From Candidatus Bathyarchaeota archaeon (GTDB taxonomy: Archaea > Thermoproteota > Bathyarchaeia > TCS64 > PIYN01): a stretch of DNA of 39,744 nt. The notes below the pieces were generated by a model, which searched no databases, had not been told where the DNA came from, and saw only the letters and a program-made list of their open reading frames with translations. Shown here piece after piece: positions 1 to 8,124 of the stretch (its first letter is position 1; each line of letters opens with the position of its first letter). The position numbers and the translations under genes were made by a program. The stretch is from assembly GCA_003601775.1 (NCBI GenBank), contig PIYN01000011.1, positions 1-39,744 of the forward strand, given 5' to 3'.

Positions 1-127
1 CGGTGAACCTGAGGCCTTCGGGGATATCGGAGTAGAGGTCGTCGATAGATCCGATGCCGATCTCCTTCAGCATCCTCCCCTTGATCTGGGGGGCGCTGTT
101 TGGAAGATAGGGGTGGGGCTTCCTCAT
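1..127 (-). CDS. gcvPA: Glycine dehydrogenase (decarboxylating) subunit 1, 5' end only
   Basis: Only the first 42 codons lie in the window; the gene runs off the left edge. The N-terminus contains HPYLPNSAPQIKGRMLKEIG followed by SIDDLYSDIPEGLRF, the characteristic opening of the split P-protein subunit 1 of the glycine cleavage system (HPYIPNT...MLxxIGxxSIDELFxDIPxxLRF). The protein would decarboxylate glycine with PLP together with subunit 2 and the H and T proteins, yielding methylene-tetrahydrofolate. The ATG at 127 follows a GGGGAGA ribosome site. A TATA-like CTTATATAA on the minus strand at 169-177 fits its promoter. The folate genes 2 kb away fit this C1 role. Confidence 0.85.
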   Translation of the reverse strand, partial: MRKPHPYLPNSAPQIKGRMLKEIGIGSIDDLYSDIPEGLRFT

Positions 128-164
128 CCTATATCTCCCCTCTAATCCTATGGAAACTATCCCA

Positions 165-235
165 CCAGTTATATAAGCTCTCCAATCCGGAACCCAGTGA
201 GAGCTGATTGCCTCTTCGGAATTTTTAAAACAGGG
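165..235. promoter_or_regulatory. Divergent promoter region between gcvPA and the membrane protein gene
   Basis: Two TATA-like elements lie back to back. CTTATATAA on the minus strand (169-177) is about 42 bases from the gcvPA ATG. ATTTTTAAAA on the plus strand (221-230) is about 29-38 bases from the ATG at 259, so that transcript would have almost no leader. Called by inspection only. Confidence 0.5.
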
Positions 236-258
236 GTGGATGCTCCTAATATAGGAAG

Positions 259-2004
259 ATGTCCAAAGCGGGGAGGACCTCGGGGTATTCTCTGATTCTC
301 CTACTATTCTTCGCCCTCTTCATGGGGAGTGTCGTCCAAGTCCGTGGCGAAGGGGCATCGCCCATCGTCGAGGTTCACCGCGAGGTCGAGGTAATAGAAG
401 GAGGGCTCGTGGTCATCAACGATACCTTTGAGGTCTCCCCCCCTCCTAATGTGACCTCCCTCGAGGTTAGGGAGTTCTTCATGGGACTCCCTCCCCCCTT
501 TCCGGGCTATACGGACTACCACGCCTTCTACAGGCTGTATAACGGTACCTGGATCTCTCTGGCATCAACCCTCAGCGAGTCAGAGGAGGGCGTTAGGGGA
601 TTCAGGGTGATCCTCCCCACCCCGGTGACCCTGGGGGAGGGGGAGACGTTGGTCCTTAGGGGGATTCTCCTCCTCTCGAGGGTGGTAAGGATCTACGAGC
701 AGCAGATGTACGCTTACTTCCCGCTCTACCCCTCCCTCCCCCTTAACATCTCGACCTGCGAGGTTGAGATCAGGCTTCCCAGGGGCGCTATATTGATAGC
801 CGTCGACCCGGCGGTCTTCTCCAACTCGACGCAGAATCTGGTCTATGTCCTGAGGCATAGCCGGACGTCGATCCCGCCCCTTCAAAAGACGGTGGTGAAC
901 CTATTATACCAGGCGGGGGCGTCCTCTAACACGATCGTTGAATGCGAACATCTCAAAAGGGTCATGGAGGTGAAGCCCCCGTCCCGAGTAGAGATCCGGG
1001 ATACCTACACCCTACTAAACCTGGGCCCAACCTTTCATTATTACAACCCCCTCATCGTTAAGATCCATCTCAACTCCTCGAACGCCAGGGCGAGGGACGA
1101 CCTCGGCCTGCTCTCGACAAACAGCCTCACGAAGGAGGGCTGCATAGAGCTCCACGTGAGGCCCAGGATCCCCATAAGGACGGGGGAGAGGTGGATCTTC
1201 ACCGTGGAGTATTCCCTGCCCCTTGAGAGATGTGTTGAGAAGGGCGGAGGGGGCAACTTCCTCTTGAACTACGTCTTCCTATCGAACTTCAGCTTCACCA
1301 TCAGGCACCTGGAGGTCGAGGTGGACCTACCTGAGGGCGGAGGATACGTCACATCAACGCCCACAGGGGAGGTAAGTAAGACCGGTCCCTTCAGATACGC
1401 CGTCCACTATGCCATGGAGAACGCCACCATCTTAGATGACCTCGGATTCCAACTCGCCTATAGGTACAACCCCCTCTGGATGACCTTCAGACCCACCCTA
1501 TGGGCCTCCATCTTGGTCCTGGTCGCCATAGTCGCTCAGCAGGCTCTCCGACTCAGGAGACCGGAGGAGCGCAAGATCCCGGAGGATCGACTCCTCCTCA
1601 GGGAGTTCGTTGAACTCTACGAGGAGAAGCTTGCCCTCTCGGTGGAGCTGGAGAGGCTTGAGGAGGAGATCGACAGCAGGAGGATCAGCAGGTCCGAGTA
1701 TAATAAGAGGCGGAGGGTCATAGAGTCCCGGTCCTCGAGGGTTGAGAGACGTCTGAGGGGCGTTAAGGGTAAGATCAGGCAGACGATGCCACAGCTCGAG
1801 GAGGTGCTGAGGGAGATAGAGGTCGCCGAGGTGGAGATAGCGAGTGAGCAGGGCAACCTCAGGGAGCTCCAGGCACGTCTCCGGGCGCGGCGCATATCCC
1901 GCGGCGCCTATAGGCATCTCAGACGGGAGTACCTCAGGCGGATCAGGAGGGCGAGGTCACGCATCGAGCGGACCGTCCTCTCCCTCCGCGAGCGAGTCTC
2001 CTGA
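259..2004 (+). CDS. Exported, membrane-anchored protein with cytoplasmic coiled-coil tail, function unknown
   Basis: 581 residues. A signal peptide is visible at about residues 11-30 (hydrophobic SLILLLFFALFMG core). A long, probably extracellular beta-rich region follows (about 31-410) with several N-x-S/T sites. One transmembrane helix is at about 413-432, and a highly charged helical tail at about 440-580 is predicted coiled coil and cytoplasmic. In the tail a motif occurs twice: RRISRSEY and, about 85 residues on, RRISRGAY, each followed by basic helix. This suggests a duplicated helical-hairpin unit. I do not recognise the family. The ATG at 259 sits just after a TATA-like box and AGGAAG. 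The next gene is the damaged ferredoxin 80 bases downstream. A surface-to-cytoplasm linker or sensor is conceivable from the topology only. Confidence 0.8.
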   Translation: MSKAGRTSGYSLILLLFFALFMGSVVQVRGEGASPIVEVHREVEVIEGGLVVINDTFEVSPPPNVTSLEVREFFMGLPPPFPGYTDYHAFYRLYNGTWISLASTLSESEEGVRGFRVILPTPVTLGEGETLVLRGILLLSRVVRIYEQQMYAYFPLYPSLPLNISTCEVEIRLPRGAILIAVDPAVFSNSTQNLVYVLRHSRTSIPPLQKTVVNLLYQAGASSNTIVECEHLKRVMEVKPPSRVEIRDTYTLLNLGPTFHYYNPLIVKIHLNSSNARARDDLGLLSTNSLTKEGCIELHVRPRIPIRTGERWIFTVEYSLPLERCVEKGGGGNFLLNYVFLSNFSFTIRHLEVEVDLPEGGGYVTSTPTGEVSKTGPFRYAVHYAMENATILDDLGFQLAYRYNPLWMTFRPTLWASILVLVAIVAQQALRLRRPEERKIPEDRLLLREFVELYEEKLALSVELERLEEEIDSRRISRSEYNKRRRVIESRSSRVERRLRGVKGKIRQTMPQLEEVLREIEVAEVEIASEQGNLRELQARLRARRISRGAYRHLRREYLRRIRRARSRIERTVLSLRERVS

Positions 2005-2084
2005 TTCTGATGTTCAAAGAACCTCAAACCTTTTAAAGGGGGATTCAAGGGGATTTATGAGATCGGTTAAGAGGAGGTTAAGGA

Positions 2085-2268
2085 ATGCCGAAGGTCACAA
2101 TCGACTACGATAAATGCCAGTTCTGCCAGACCTGTGTAAGCGTCTGCCCCATGGGCGTCTACGAAGTCCAAGGAGACAAGGTCGTCCCAGCGAACCAAGA
2201 TGAATGCATCGCCTGCAGGGCCTGTGAAGCCGCCTCTAATCGCCGGAGCCATAACCGTTGAGGAGTAG
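2085..2268 (+). pseudogene. 2x[4Fe-4S] ferredoxin, frameshifted in the second cluster motif
   Basis: The frame from ATG 2085 reads MPKVTIDYDKCQFCQTCVSV then CPMGVYEV, a complete first CxxCxxCxxxCP motif. The second motif starts CIACRACEAA, but the expected CP is replaced and the frame ends at TGA 2259-2261. In the +1 frame the missing tail is seen at 2242-2268 as AGAITVEE followed by TAG, the usual ferredoxin ending. Seven bases (2235-2241) stand where a two-codon CP would be expected, so one extra base plus substitution has removed the fourth cysteine of cluster 2. As it stands the 58-residue product could carry only one full cluster. It is followed at once by a strong terminator, so it was a single-gene transcript or the end of the upstream unit. 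A sequencing or assembly error is an alternative to true decay. Confidence 0.75.
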
Positions 2269-2290
2269 GAAGATCCAAGAAATCCCTCCA

Positions 2291-2324
2291 GGACATCCCC
2301 ATCGGGGATGTCCCCTTTTTTCTT
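2291..2324 (+). terminator. Hairpin plus T-tract terminator
   Basis: GGACATCCCC at 2291-2300 pairs perfectly with GGGGATGTCC at 2304-2313 around a three-base loop, followed by CC and TTTTTTCTT. A 10-bp GC-rich stem with a T-run on the plus strand only suggests termination of the ferredoxin transcript before the convergent folD unit. Confidence 0.75.
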
Positions 2325-2352
2325 GATATCTGAAACGGCTCGAGGAGATCTC

Positions 2353-3279
2353 TTAGTAGATGTGAATTAGGTGCTTTTTACAGAGATGCGTCGCGATAAT
2401 TATGTTCTTTAGGAGCCTTCCCCTCGTCATCAGGCCTACACCCCCGAGGTTGGGCGTGATGTAGGAGGCCTTCTCCCGCAGTTCCCTGAACTTCCTCCCC
2501 CTGGGCAGGTCGAAGTAGAGCTTGCCGGTCTTGGGGTCCTTCCTCACGCCCACGCCGACGACGACTGCACCTTCCTTGATCATATCAGCCTCCAGCCTGA
2601 ACCAACCCTGACTGTACAGCTCAGGAGGCCTGCCGGCCGCGCAGACGACGAGGTCAGCCTCCTTCAGGAGCCGTCTCTTGGTGGATTCCTTCGTCCTCGT
2701 GTGGCAGCAGGTGACCGTCGCGTTCCTGTCCTCCAGCAGCTTCCTGAGGGGCTTCCCCACGAGCTCGCTCCTCCCTATGATCGTGGCGTCCATCCCCTCC
2801 ACCTCGACGCCGTAGTGGTCGAGGAGCTCTATTATGCCCACGGGTGTGCAGGGGAGGAGGCTGCTCTTTAGGTCGTAGCTGCTCATCAGTACGCCCTTGT
2901 TGTAGGGGGTGAGTCCATCCACATCCTTCTCGGGGAGGAGCCTCTCCAGCGCCCCGTACTTATCTATGTAGTGGGGGAGGGGCATCTGTATCAGGACGCC
3001 TGTTATGTCGTCCCTCTGGTTCGCCCTCTCGATCTCCTTGAAGAGTCCCTCGTTCAGCCTCTCCGGGGGGTAGACCTCATAGAGTCGGCAGATCTCGGCG
3101 TAGATCCCCACCTCCTCGCAGTCCTTCTTCTTGAGCCTGGCGTACATGGCCGAGGTGGGGTCGTCGGTGACGAGAATCGCCTCGAAGCCTGGCGTGATCC
3201 CCTCCTCCTCCAGCTTCTCAACCTCCTCCCTCACCCTCCGCTTCGTCTCCCTGAAGATCTCCTTAGCAGACATCAACAT
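2353..3279 (-). CDS. folD: Methylenetetrahydrofolate dehydrogenase / cyclohydrolase FolD
   Basis: 308 residues, slightly longer than usual bacterial FolD (about 285). It interconverts 5,10-methylene-, 5,10-methenyl- and 10-formyl-tetrahydrofolate in the cytosol, with NAD(P). Seen motifs: YARLKKKDCEEVGI with the catalytic lysine, MPLPHYIDKYGALERLLPEK (family LPxH...I-P-KDVDG), CTPVGIIELLDHY, the nucleotide-binding IIGRSELVGKPL, and PNLGGVGLMT near the C-terminus. The start overlaps the end of the upstream PurN-like gene by 7 bases, so the two are co-transcribed. A later start two codons down is possible. The product 10-formyl-THF is the substrate of PurN-type enzymes encoded just upstream, and gcvPA at the window edge would supply methylene-THF. 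Confidence 0.95.
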   Translation of the reverse strand: MLMSAKEIFRETKRRVREEVEKLEEEGITPGFEAILVTDDPTSAMYARLKKKDCEEVGIYAEICRLYEVYPPERLNEGLFKEIERANQRDDITGVLIQMPLPHYIDKYGALERLLPEKDVDGLTPYNKGVLMSSYDLKSSLLPCTPVGIIELLDHYGVEVEGMDATIIGRSELVGKPLRKLLEDRNATVTCCHTRTKESTKRRLLKEADLVVCAAGRPPELYSQGWFRLEADMIKEGAVVVGVGVRKDPKTGKLYFDLPRGRKFRELREKASYITPNLGGVGLMTRGRLLKNIIIATHLCKKHLIHIY

Positions 3280-4049
3280 GGCGATCTCAACACCTCCTCG
3301 AGGGCGTGTCTCTTCCTAGCCCAATATCTCTTCTGGTGCTCGATGAAGGGTTGCTCCCGCTCCCTCCACTCCTCCTCCCAATCCTCGTCGTAGTCCACTA
3401 TTGTCTTATCGCCCAGGACCCTTATCCTCCCCTCGGCGTGGAGTTGTATCGCCTTGGAGTAGAGCCTGTGCTCGTGGACGAGGACCCTCTCGGAGAGCAT
3501 CTCGACGGCCCTCTCCCTGTCCCCAGGGAGGTCGGAGGAGTAGAGGGCGATCTCCTCCTCCCTCACCTCAACGGGCTCCTGGACTATGATCGGCCCCCTG
3601 TCGACGCTTATATCGACGTAGAAGACCGTCGCCCCCGTCACCTTCACCCCATACTCCAGGGCGGCCATGTGGACGAACCTCCCGTTCAGACCCTTCCGCC
3701 CAAAGGAGGGGAGGAGGGAGGGGTGTATGTTCATCAGCCTCCACCTATAGGTCTCGAAGAACCTGGCCCCCACGATCTGGTCCCACCCGGCGAGGCAGGC
3801 GAGGTCGACGTCGTACTCCTTCAACGTACCGAGGACCTCCTCCTCGAAGACAGTTCTCTTCTTCCCACGGTACTCTATGAAGACGGAGGGTACGGCGTAC
3901 TCCTCGGCGATCCTCGCGACGTTTGCCTCAGGGTGATTGTAGATCAGTACGGCCACCTCCACCCCCTTGAAGACGCCGAACCTCTCATGTTCGACGATCG
4001 CTTGGAAGTTTGATCCTCGGCCCGAGGCTAAGACCGCTACCCTGAACAA
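3273..4049 (-). CDS. PurN-like formyltransferase (paralogue 1)
   Basis: 258 residues; the N-terminal ~190 match glycinamide ribonucleotide formyltransferase (PurN), which transfers formyl from 10-formyl-THF to GAR in purine synthesis. Seen: phosphate loop ASGRGSNFQAI near the start, NIHPSLLPSF containing the catalytic Asn and His, and VDISVDRGPIIVQEP with the catalytic Asp. In the family strand TVHFV, the histidine is phenylalanine here (TVFYV). There is an extra C-terminal segment of about 60 residues rich in W, E, R and H that ordinary PurN lacks. It lies 12 bases after paralogue 2 and overlaps folD by 7 bases. It could be the true PurN, or a formyl-THF hydrolase-like relative. Confidence 0.85.
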   Translation of the reverse strand: MFRVAVLASGRGSNFQAIVEHERFGVFKGVEVAVLIYNHPEANVARIAEEYAVPSVFIEYRGKKRTVFEEEVLGTLKEYDVDLACLAGWDQIVGARFFETYRWRLMNIHPSLLPSFGRKGLNGRFVHMAALEYGVKVTGATVFYVDISVDRGPIIVQEPVEVREEEIALYSSDLPGDRERAVEMLSERVLVHEHRLYSKAIQLHAEGRIRVLGDKTIVDYDEDWEEEWREREQPFIEHQKRYWARKRHALEEVLRSPC

Positions 4050-4061
4050 GGCCTCCTCCTC

Positions 4062-4901
4062 CTACAGCCTATACCCCTGGGGCATGAGCACCCCGTCGAT
4101 GTAGATGTTCCCCTTATCGTCTATGCCGTATCTTCCCTGGGCGATCATCTCCAAGGTCTTAGGGAAGATGACCCAGTCCCCCCGCTCCTTCAGCCTCCTC
4201 TGATTCTCCCTCACAACCCGCTCCAAGAGGGACCTATTCTCCCTTCGCCGTAGATCCTCTAAGGTGACCCCCTCCGGCAGCCAGACCTCCACGGGCTTAG
4301 AGCGCATAAGGATCTCCCCCTCATCCACCCTCTCCCTCACTATATGGGTGGTCGAGTATAGGAACCTCTCCCCAGCGAGTATGGCGTCCCTGACGGCGTG
4401 GAGGCCCACGTACTTCCTCCTCCCCCCCTCCATCACCGAGAGGTCCGCCGGATGAACATTAATGATCCTTCCGGGGAAGGCGTCGAGGAGAGGGCGGCTG
4501 ACGATGCTCATATACCCGCCGAGGGCGATGACATCGATGTCATAGTCCCCTATCATCTCCAGCGTCATCCTGTCGAACTCAGGACGGAGGGAGAGATCCC
4601 GGATCGTCCTACGTCCCCTGCTTCTGTAGAAGTCCCTGATATCATTACAGATGTAGGGAAGATGGAACCTCTCGGCGATATCCTTCGCATAGCACCGCTT
4701 CTTCCCCGTCCGATCCATCCTCTCATCCTTCACATCCGTGAAGATCAAAACTACCTCATAGGGGCAACGCTCCCCCCGAGACTCATAGCTAAGCTGATGC
4801 TCGATGATCTTGACGACATTAGTCCCGGTCCCGGACATGAAACAGGCCACCTTCATCGGCAGCCCTTCAACACCCGGATCGTAGAGTAGCCTAAACCTCA
4901 T
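4062..4901 (-). CDS. PurN-like formyltransferase (paralogue 2)
   Basis: 279 residues from ATG 4901; ATG 4856 (MKVACFMSGTGTN) is an equally good start and matches where PurN proteins usually begin. A GGGGG stretch precedes the first and GAAGG the second. Formyltransferase fold: SGTGTNVVKI phosphate loop, NVHPADLSV with Asn/His, TTHIVRERVDEGEIL with His and Asp. Compared with PurN it has an insertion after the first strand (about residues 40-75) and lacks the LLPSF loop, so substrate choice may differ. First gene of a three-gene minus-strand unit with paralogue 1 and folD. The role of the pair is inferred from context only: folate-dependent formyl transfer, perhaps one GAR-specific and one not. 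Confidence 0.8.
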   Translation of the reverse strand: MRFRLLYDPGVEGLPMKVACFMSGTGTNVVKIIEHQLSYESRGERCPYEVVLIFTDVKDERMDRTGKKRCYAKDIAERFHLPYICNDIRDFYRSRGRRTIRDLSLRPEFDRMTLEMIGDYDIDVIALGGYMSIVSRPLLDAFPGRIINVHPADLSVMEGGRRKYVGLHAVRDAILAGERFLYSTTHIVRERVDEGEILMRSKPVEVWLPEGVTLEDLRRRENRSLLERVVRENQRRLKERGDWVIFPKTLEMIAQGRYGIDDKGNIYIDGVLMPQGYRL

Positions 4902-4928
4902 AATCCCCCAGAGGCTAAATTATCGCTG

Positions 4929-4941
4929 ATTTTTTTTAACC
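4929..4941 (-). promoter_or_regulatory. TATA-like box of the formyltransferase-folD unit
   Basis: On the minus strand GTTAAAAAAAATC lies about 28-40 bases before the ATG at 4901, the spacing expected for an archaeal promoter with a short leader. Confidence 0.45.
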
Positions 4942-5021
4942 TTTCCCACCTTTGGATAACAAAGCACAGTAAGGAACCCCCCAGAATCCCTCATGAGAGG
5001 GTATCACTTACTTCAACAAAA

Positions 5022-5046
5022 TTCTTATTAAGATTGAAGTTTCAAT
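5022..5046 (+). promoter_or_regulatory. Promoter and dyad element of the ATP synthase F-C unit
   Basis: TTCTTATTAAG at 5022-5032 is a TATA-like box about 25-35 bases before the ATG at 5057. Directly downstream is a perfect dyad, ATTGAA-GT-TTCAAT (5033-5046), overlapping the expected transcription start. It is placed where a repressor could act. No regulator is identified. Confidence 0.4.
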
Positions 5047-5056
5047 TCTCTAGGAA

Positions 5057-5374
5057 ATGAGCATAGCGGCGGTCGGGCCAACCCCCTTTGTGACCTGCTT
5101 CGAGCTCATCGGGGTAAAGGGCTTCGAGGCAGAGAGCAGAGAGGAGGTAGTGAGGGTCCTCAGAGAGCTTGTTGATAAGAAGGAGTTCAAGCTTATTGTC
5201 TTCCCTGAAAGATTCGCTGATGAGACCTACGAGATCCGCTCTCTCGTGATGAAGAGGGGGGAGATCTGGCCGATCTTCGCCCCCATTCCAGATCTCACGA
5301 TGATAACCGGGATGAGGCTCGAGGAGCTTAAGAGGGTCGTATCACTGGCTATTGGGGCGAAGTTGGAGTTGTGA
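5057..5374 (+). CDS. atpF: A-type ATP synthase subunit F
   Basis: 105 residues, normal for archaeal/V-type subunit F, the small Rossmann-like protein of the central stalk. Begins MSIAAVGPTPFVTCFELIGV, with the family's VGxxxxxxxFxLxGV opening, followed by IVFPERFADE and PIFAPIPD, corresponding to the II(L/I)TE...P(I/V)(I/V)xIPD pattern. First gene of the unit F-H-E-A-B-D-C. Its last bases overlap the GTG start of subunit H by four (GTGA). Start ATG 5057 lies just after the promoter, so the mRNA may be nearly leaderless. Confidence 0.9.
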   Translation: MSIAAVGPTPFVTCFELIGVKGFEAESREEVVRVLRELVDKKEFKLIVFPERFADETYEIRSLVMKRGEIWPIFAPIPDLTMITGMRLEELKRVVSLAIGAKLEL

Positions 5375-5709
5375 GAAGAGTGGAGATAAGGAGGTACATC
5401 GAGGTAAGCGAGAAGCTGAGGAAGATGCTGGAGGACGCGGAGAAGCAGGCCAAGGAGATTATCGCCAAGGCCGAGGCTCGAGCGGAGAGGATAATCGCTG
5501 AGGCGAGAGAGGAGGCCAGAAACCTGAGGCTTAGAGCGGAGACCGGAGAAGCCCTCGACGAGGTCGTGAAAGAGGCGGAAGAGAAGGCAAAGGAAGAAGC
5601 AAAAAGGGTCTTAGAGGAGTACGAGAAGAGGGTCTCCGCCCTCAGGGAGATCCCAGAGGAGCGATTTAGGGAGGCCGTGGAACTGATCCTCAAGGAGGTG
5701 CTACCGTGA
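5371..5709 (+). CDS. atpH: A-type ATP synthase subunit H (peripheral stalk coiled coil)
   Basis: 112 residues, almost wholly a charged alpha-helix rich in K, E, A and R with heptad character (KLRKMLEDAEKQAKEIIAKA and on). This is the signature of subunit H/G, which pairs with subunit E to form the peripheral stalk linking subunit I to the A3B3 head. GTG start overlapping the atpF stop (GTGA), and the stop overlaps the next start, showing translational coupling. Sequence alone of a coiled coil is weak evidence; the position directly before atpE makes the call safe. Confidence 0.85.
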   Translation: MRRVEIRRYIEVSEKLRKMLEDAEKQAKEIIAKAEARAERIIAEAREEARNLRLRAETGEALDEVVKEAEEKAKEEAKRVLEEYEKRVSALREIPEERFREAVELILKEVLP

Positions 5710-6356
5710 TGAGCTCCAAGGCTGTGGAGTTGGAAGCAAAACTCATAGAGAAATTCGTGGGGAAACGGGAGGAGATCCTCTCCAGGGCGGAGATGAGGGC
5801 AGAGGAGATCATCGAGGAAGCACGAGAGCGCGCTAGGAGGATCCTAAATGAAGCACGGGAGGCACAGATGAGAATCACGGGGACTGACCTAAGGGCCATC
5901 AGGGACAAGGTCCTCGGAGAGGCGGAGCAGGAGGGCCGCAGGAGGCTGATGGAGGAACGAGAGAGGTTGATCTCAAGGGTCTTCGAGACGACGGAGGAAA
6001 GGCTAAGGGCGATAGCCGAGGGGAAAGAAGAGCATGTGGACTACCAAGAGATGCTATTGAAACTGATCTTGGAGGCGGCATCTGCAATAGGTGAGGAAGA
6101 ACTCGTAATCGCCGCAAATGAGAGGGATGGAGAATTCCTGAGACAGGAGTTAAGGAAGGTCGAGGAGACCGTCAGCAAGGCCCTGGGTCACAAGGTCCAG
6201 TTAACTGTAGAGGAGAAGCCTATAGAGTGTATTGGGGGAGTCATCGTATACGATCCTCCAAAGAGGAAGATCTACTATAATACCCTTGAGGGGAGGCTTC
6301 TTAAGGTGAGAAGTAGGATGAAGGCCGAGGTGGCTAAGGTTCTGGGGGTGACATGA
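5706..6356 (+). CDS. atpE: A-type ATP synthase subunit E (peripheral stalk)
   Basis: 216 residues. N-terminal ~100 residues are a long amphipathic helix; the C-terminal ~100 form the globular domain, with IECIGGVIVYDPPKRKIYYN matching the family's GGv.v...dg.i.~nNT.e.Rl signature, and EGRLLKVRSRM at the end. It pairs with subunit H as the stator that stops the catalytic head from rotating. Start: GTG 5706 or ATG 5709, both overlapping the atpH stop. Ends one base before the TTG start of atpA. Confidence 0.9.
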   Translation: MMSSKAVELEAKLIEKFVGKREEILSRAEMRAEEIIEEARERARRILNEAREAQMRITGTDLRAIRDKVLGEAEQEGRRRLMEERERLISRVFETTEERLRAIAEGKEEHVDYQEMLLKLILEAASAIGEEELVIAANERDGEFLRQELRKVEETVSKALGHKVQLTVEEKPIECIGGVIVYDPPKRKIYYNTLEGRLLKVRSRMKAEVAKVLGVT

Positions 6357-6357
6357 T

Positions 6358-8124
6358 TTGGAGATGCTCGGGGAGATAGTGAGGATTAATGGCTCACTTG
6401 TCTTGGCGAGTTTTCCAGAGAAGCCAAAGATAGGGGATCTCGTAGAGGTAGGGGAGCTCAGACTCATGGGGGAGATCGTAAGGCTGACTGAGAACATAGC
6501 GGCGATACAGTGCTACGAGGCGACGAGCGGGCTGAGGCCGGGAGAGCCTGTGAGGGACACCGGCAAACCCCTCATGGCGGAGCTTGGGCCCGGGCTCATG
6601 GGGACGATCTTTGACGGTGTCCAGAGATCTGAGATAGAGCTCTGGAAGCTTACAGGGCCCTTCATCACTCGGGGGGTCACCATACCCCCGCTGGATAGGA
6701 GGAAGAAATGGGACTTTATACCACGGGTTAAGGTGGGTGACGAGGTCGTCGAGGGGGATATTATCGGGACGGTTAAGGAGACGACGGCGATAGAGCACAG
6801 GATACTCGTTCCAGTGGGCCTGAAGGGGACCATCTCGGACATAAGTGAGGGGAAGTTCACGGTCAATGAGCCCGTCGCGACCCTCAAGACGACGGAGGGG
6901 GAGAGAAGTCTAACAATGGTTCAGATCTGGCCGGTGAGGGTGCCAAGGCCCTTCAAGGAACGTGTCCCCCTCACGATGCCTCTGATAACAGGGCAGAGGG
7001 TCATAGATACCTTCTTCCCAGTGGCCAAGGGAGGGGCGGCGTGCATCCCCGGGGGCTTTGGGACGGGGAAGACGGTGATGCTCCAGCAGATAGCGAAGTG
7101 GGCCGATGCTGACATAATCCTCTACATCGGATGCGGCGAGAGGGGGAATGAGATGGCCGATGTCGTCACCCACTTCCCCGAGATCACCGACCCAAAGACG
7201 GGGAGTAGGATAATCGAGAGGACGATCATCGTGGCTAACGTTAGTAACATGCCTGTCTCCGCGAGGGAGGCGAGCATGTATATGGGGATCACGATGGCGG
7301 AGTACTTCAGGGATCAGGGCTACGATGTCGCCGTCATGGCGGACTCGACGTCGAGGTGGGCTGAGGCCTTGAGAGATCTCTCTGGGAGACTTGAGGAGAT
7401 ACCTGCGGAGAGGGGGTACCCCGCCTACCTCGCCGATAGGATAGCTGAGATATACGAGAGGGCAGGGCGAGTCCGTACCCTTGGAAGCGAGGAGCGGATC
7501 GGGTCTGTCACCATCCTCGGAGCGGTCTCGCCGCCGGGGGGCGACTTCAGCGAGCCCGTCACGACCCATACCTTGAGATTCGTCGGAACCTTCTGGGCCC
7601 TGGATAGCGAACTTGCCTTCCGGAGGCACTTCCCCGCGATCAACTGGCTAAGGAGCTTTACGAGATACCTCTCAGTCGCCTCTAGGTGGTGGAGCAGATT
7701 CGACCCTGCCTGGGAGCAACTTAGGGCGAGGGCCCTGGGGCTTCTGGAGGACGCCTCTGAGATCGAGGAGACTGCGAGGATCATCGGGGAGAAGGCCCTA
7801 CCGGACGAGCAGCGCCTCGTCCTACTGCTATCTGAGATGATAAGGGAGGGTTTCCTCGTACAGAACGCCTTCCATGATGTCGATACCTATTGCGATGCTG
7901 AGAAGCAGGCGAGGCTCCTCCGAGTCATAATTGACTTCTATGATGCGGTGGAGCCCTTGGTGTCTCGTGGAGTGCCCATCGAGAAGATCAGGGAGCTCCG
8001 GGTCATAACGGAGATCATGAGGCTTAAGGAGAGGAGGGAGATCGCTGAGATTGATAGGGTGAGGAGGGAGATGCTCGCTCAGGTGGGGGAGCTCGCCCAG
8101 GAGTATGAGGTGGAGTCGGAATGA
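6358..8124 (+). CDS. atpA: A-type ATP synthase catalytic subunit A
   Basis: 588 residues, normal length. Catalytic nucleotide-binding subunit of the A3B3 head. Walker A is GGFGTGKT at about residues 232-239 (the family usually has GPFGSGKT). The downstream [22 protein letters not shown] and [12 protein letters not shown] are all classic. The non-homologous insert of the A/V-type subunit is present between about residues 120 and 200. Start TTG at 6358; an ATG two codons later is possible. Its last four bases overlap atpB, so the two head subunits are translationally coupled. Confidence 0.97.
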   Translation: MEMLGEIVRINGSLVLASFPEKPKIGDLVEVGELRLMGEIVRLTENIAAIQCYEATSGLRPGEPVRDTGKPLMAELGPGLMGTIFDGVQRSEIELWKLTGPFITRGVTIPPLDRRKKWDFIPRVKVGDEVVEGDIIGTVKETTAIEHRILVPVGLKGTISDISEGKFTVNEPVATLKTTEGERSLTMVQIWPVRVPRPFKERVPLTMPLITGQRVIDTFFPVAKGGAACIPGGFGTGKTVMLQQIAKWADADIILYIGCGERGNEMADVVTHFPEITDPKTGSRIIERTIIVANVSNMPVSAREASMYMGITMAEYFRDQGYDVAVMADSTSRWAEALRDLSGRLEEIPAERGYPAYLADRIAEIYERAGRVRTLGSEERIGSVTILGAVSPPGGDFSEPVTTHTLRFVGTFWALDSELAFRRHFPAINWLRSFTRYLSVASRWWSRFDPAWEQLRARALGLLEDASEIEETARIIGEKALPDEQRLVLLLSEMIREGFLVQNAFHDVDTYCDAEKQARLLRVIIDFYDAVEPLVSRGVPIEKIRELRVITEIMRLKERREIAEIDRVRREMLAQVGELAQEYEVESE

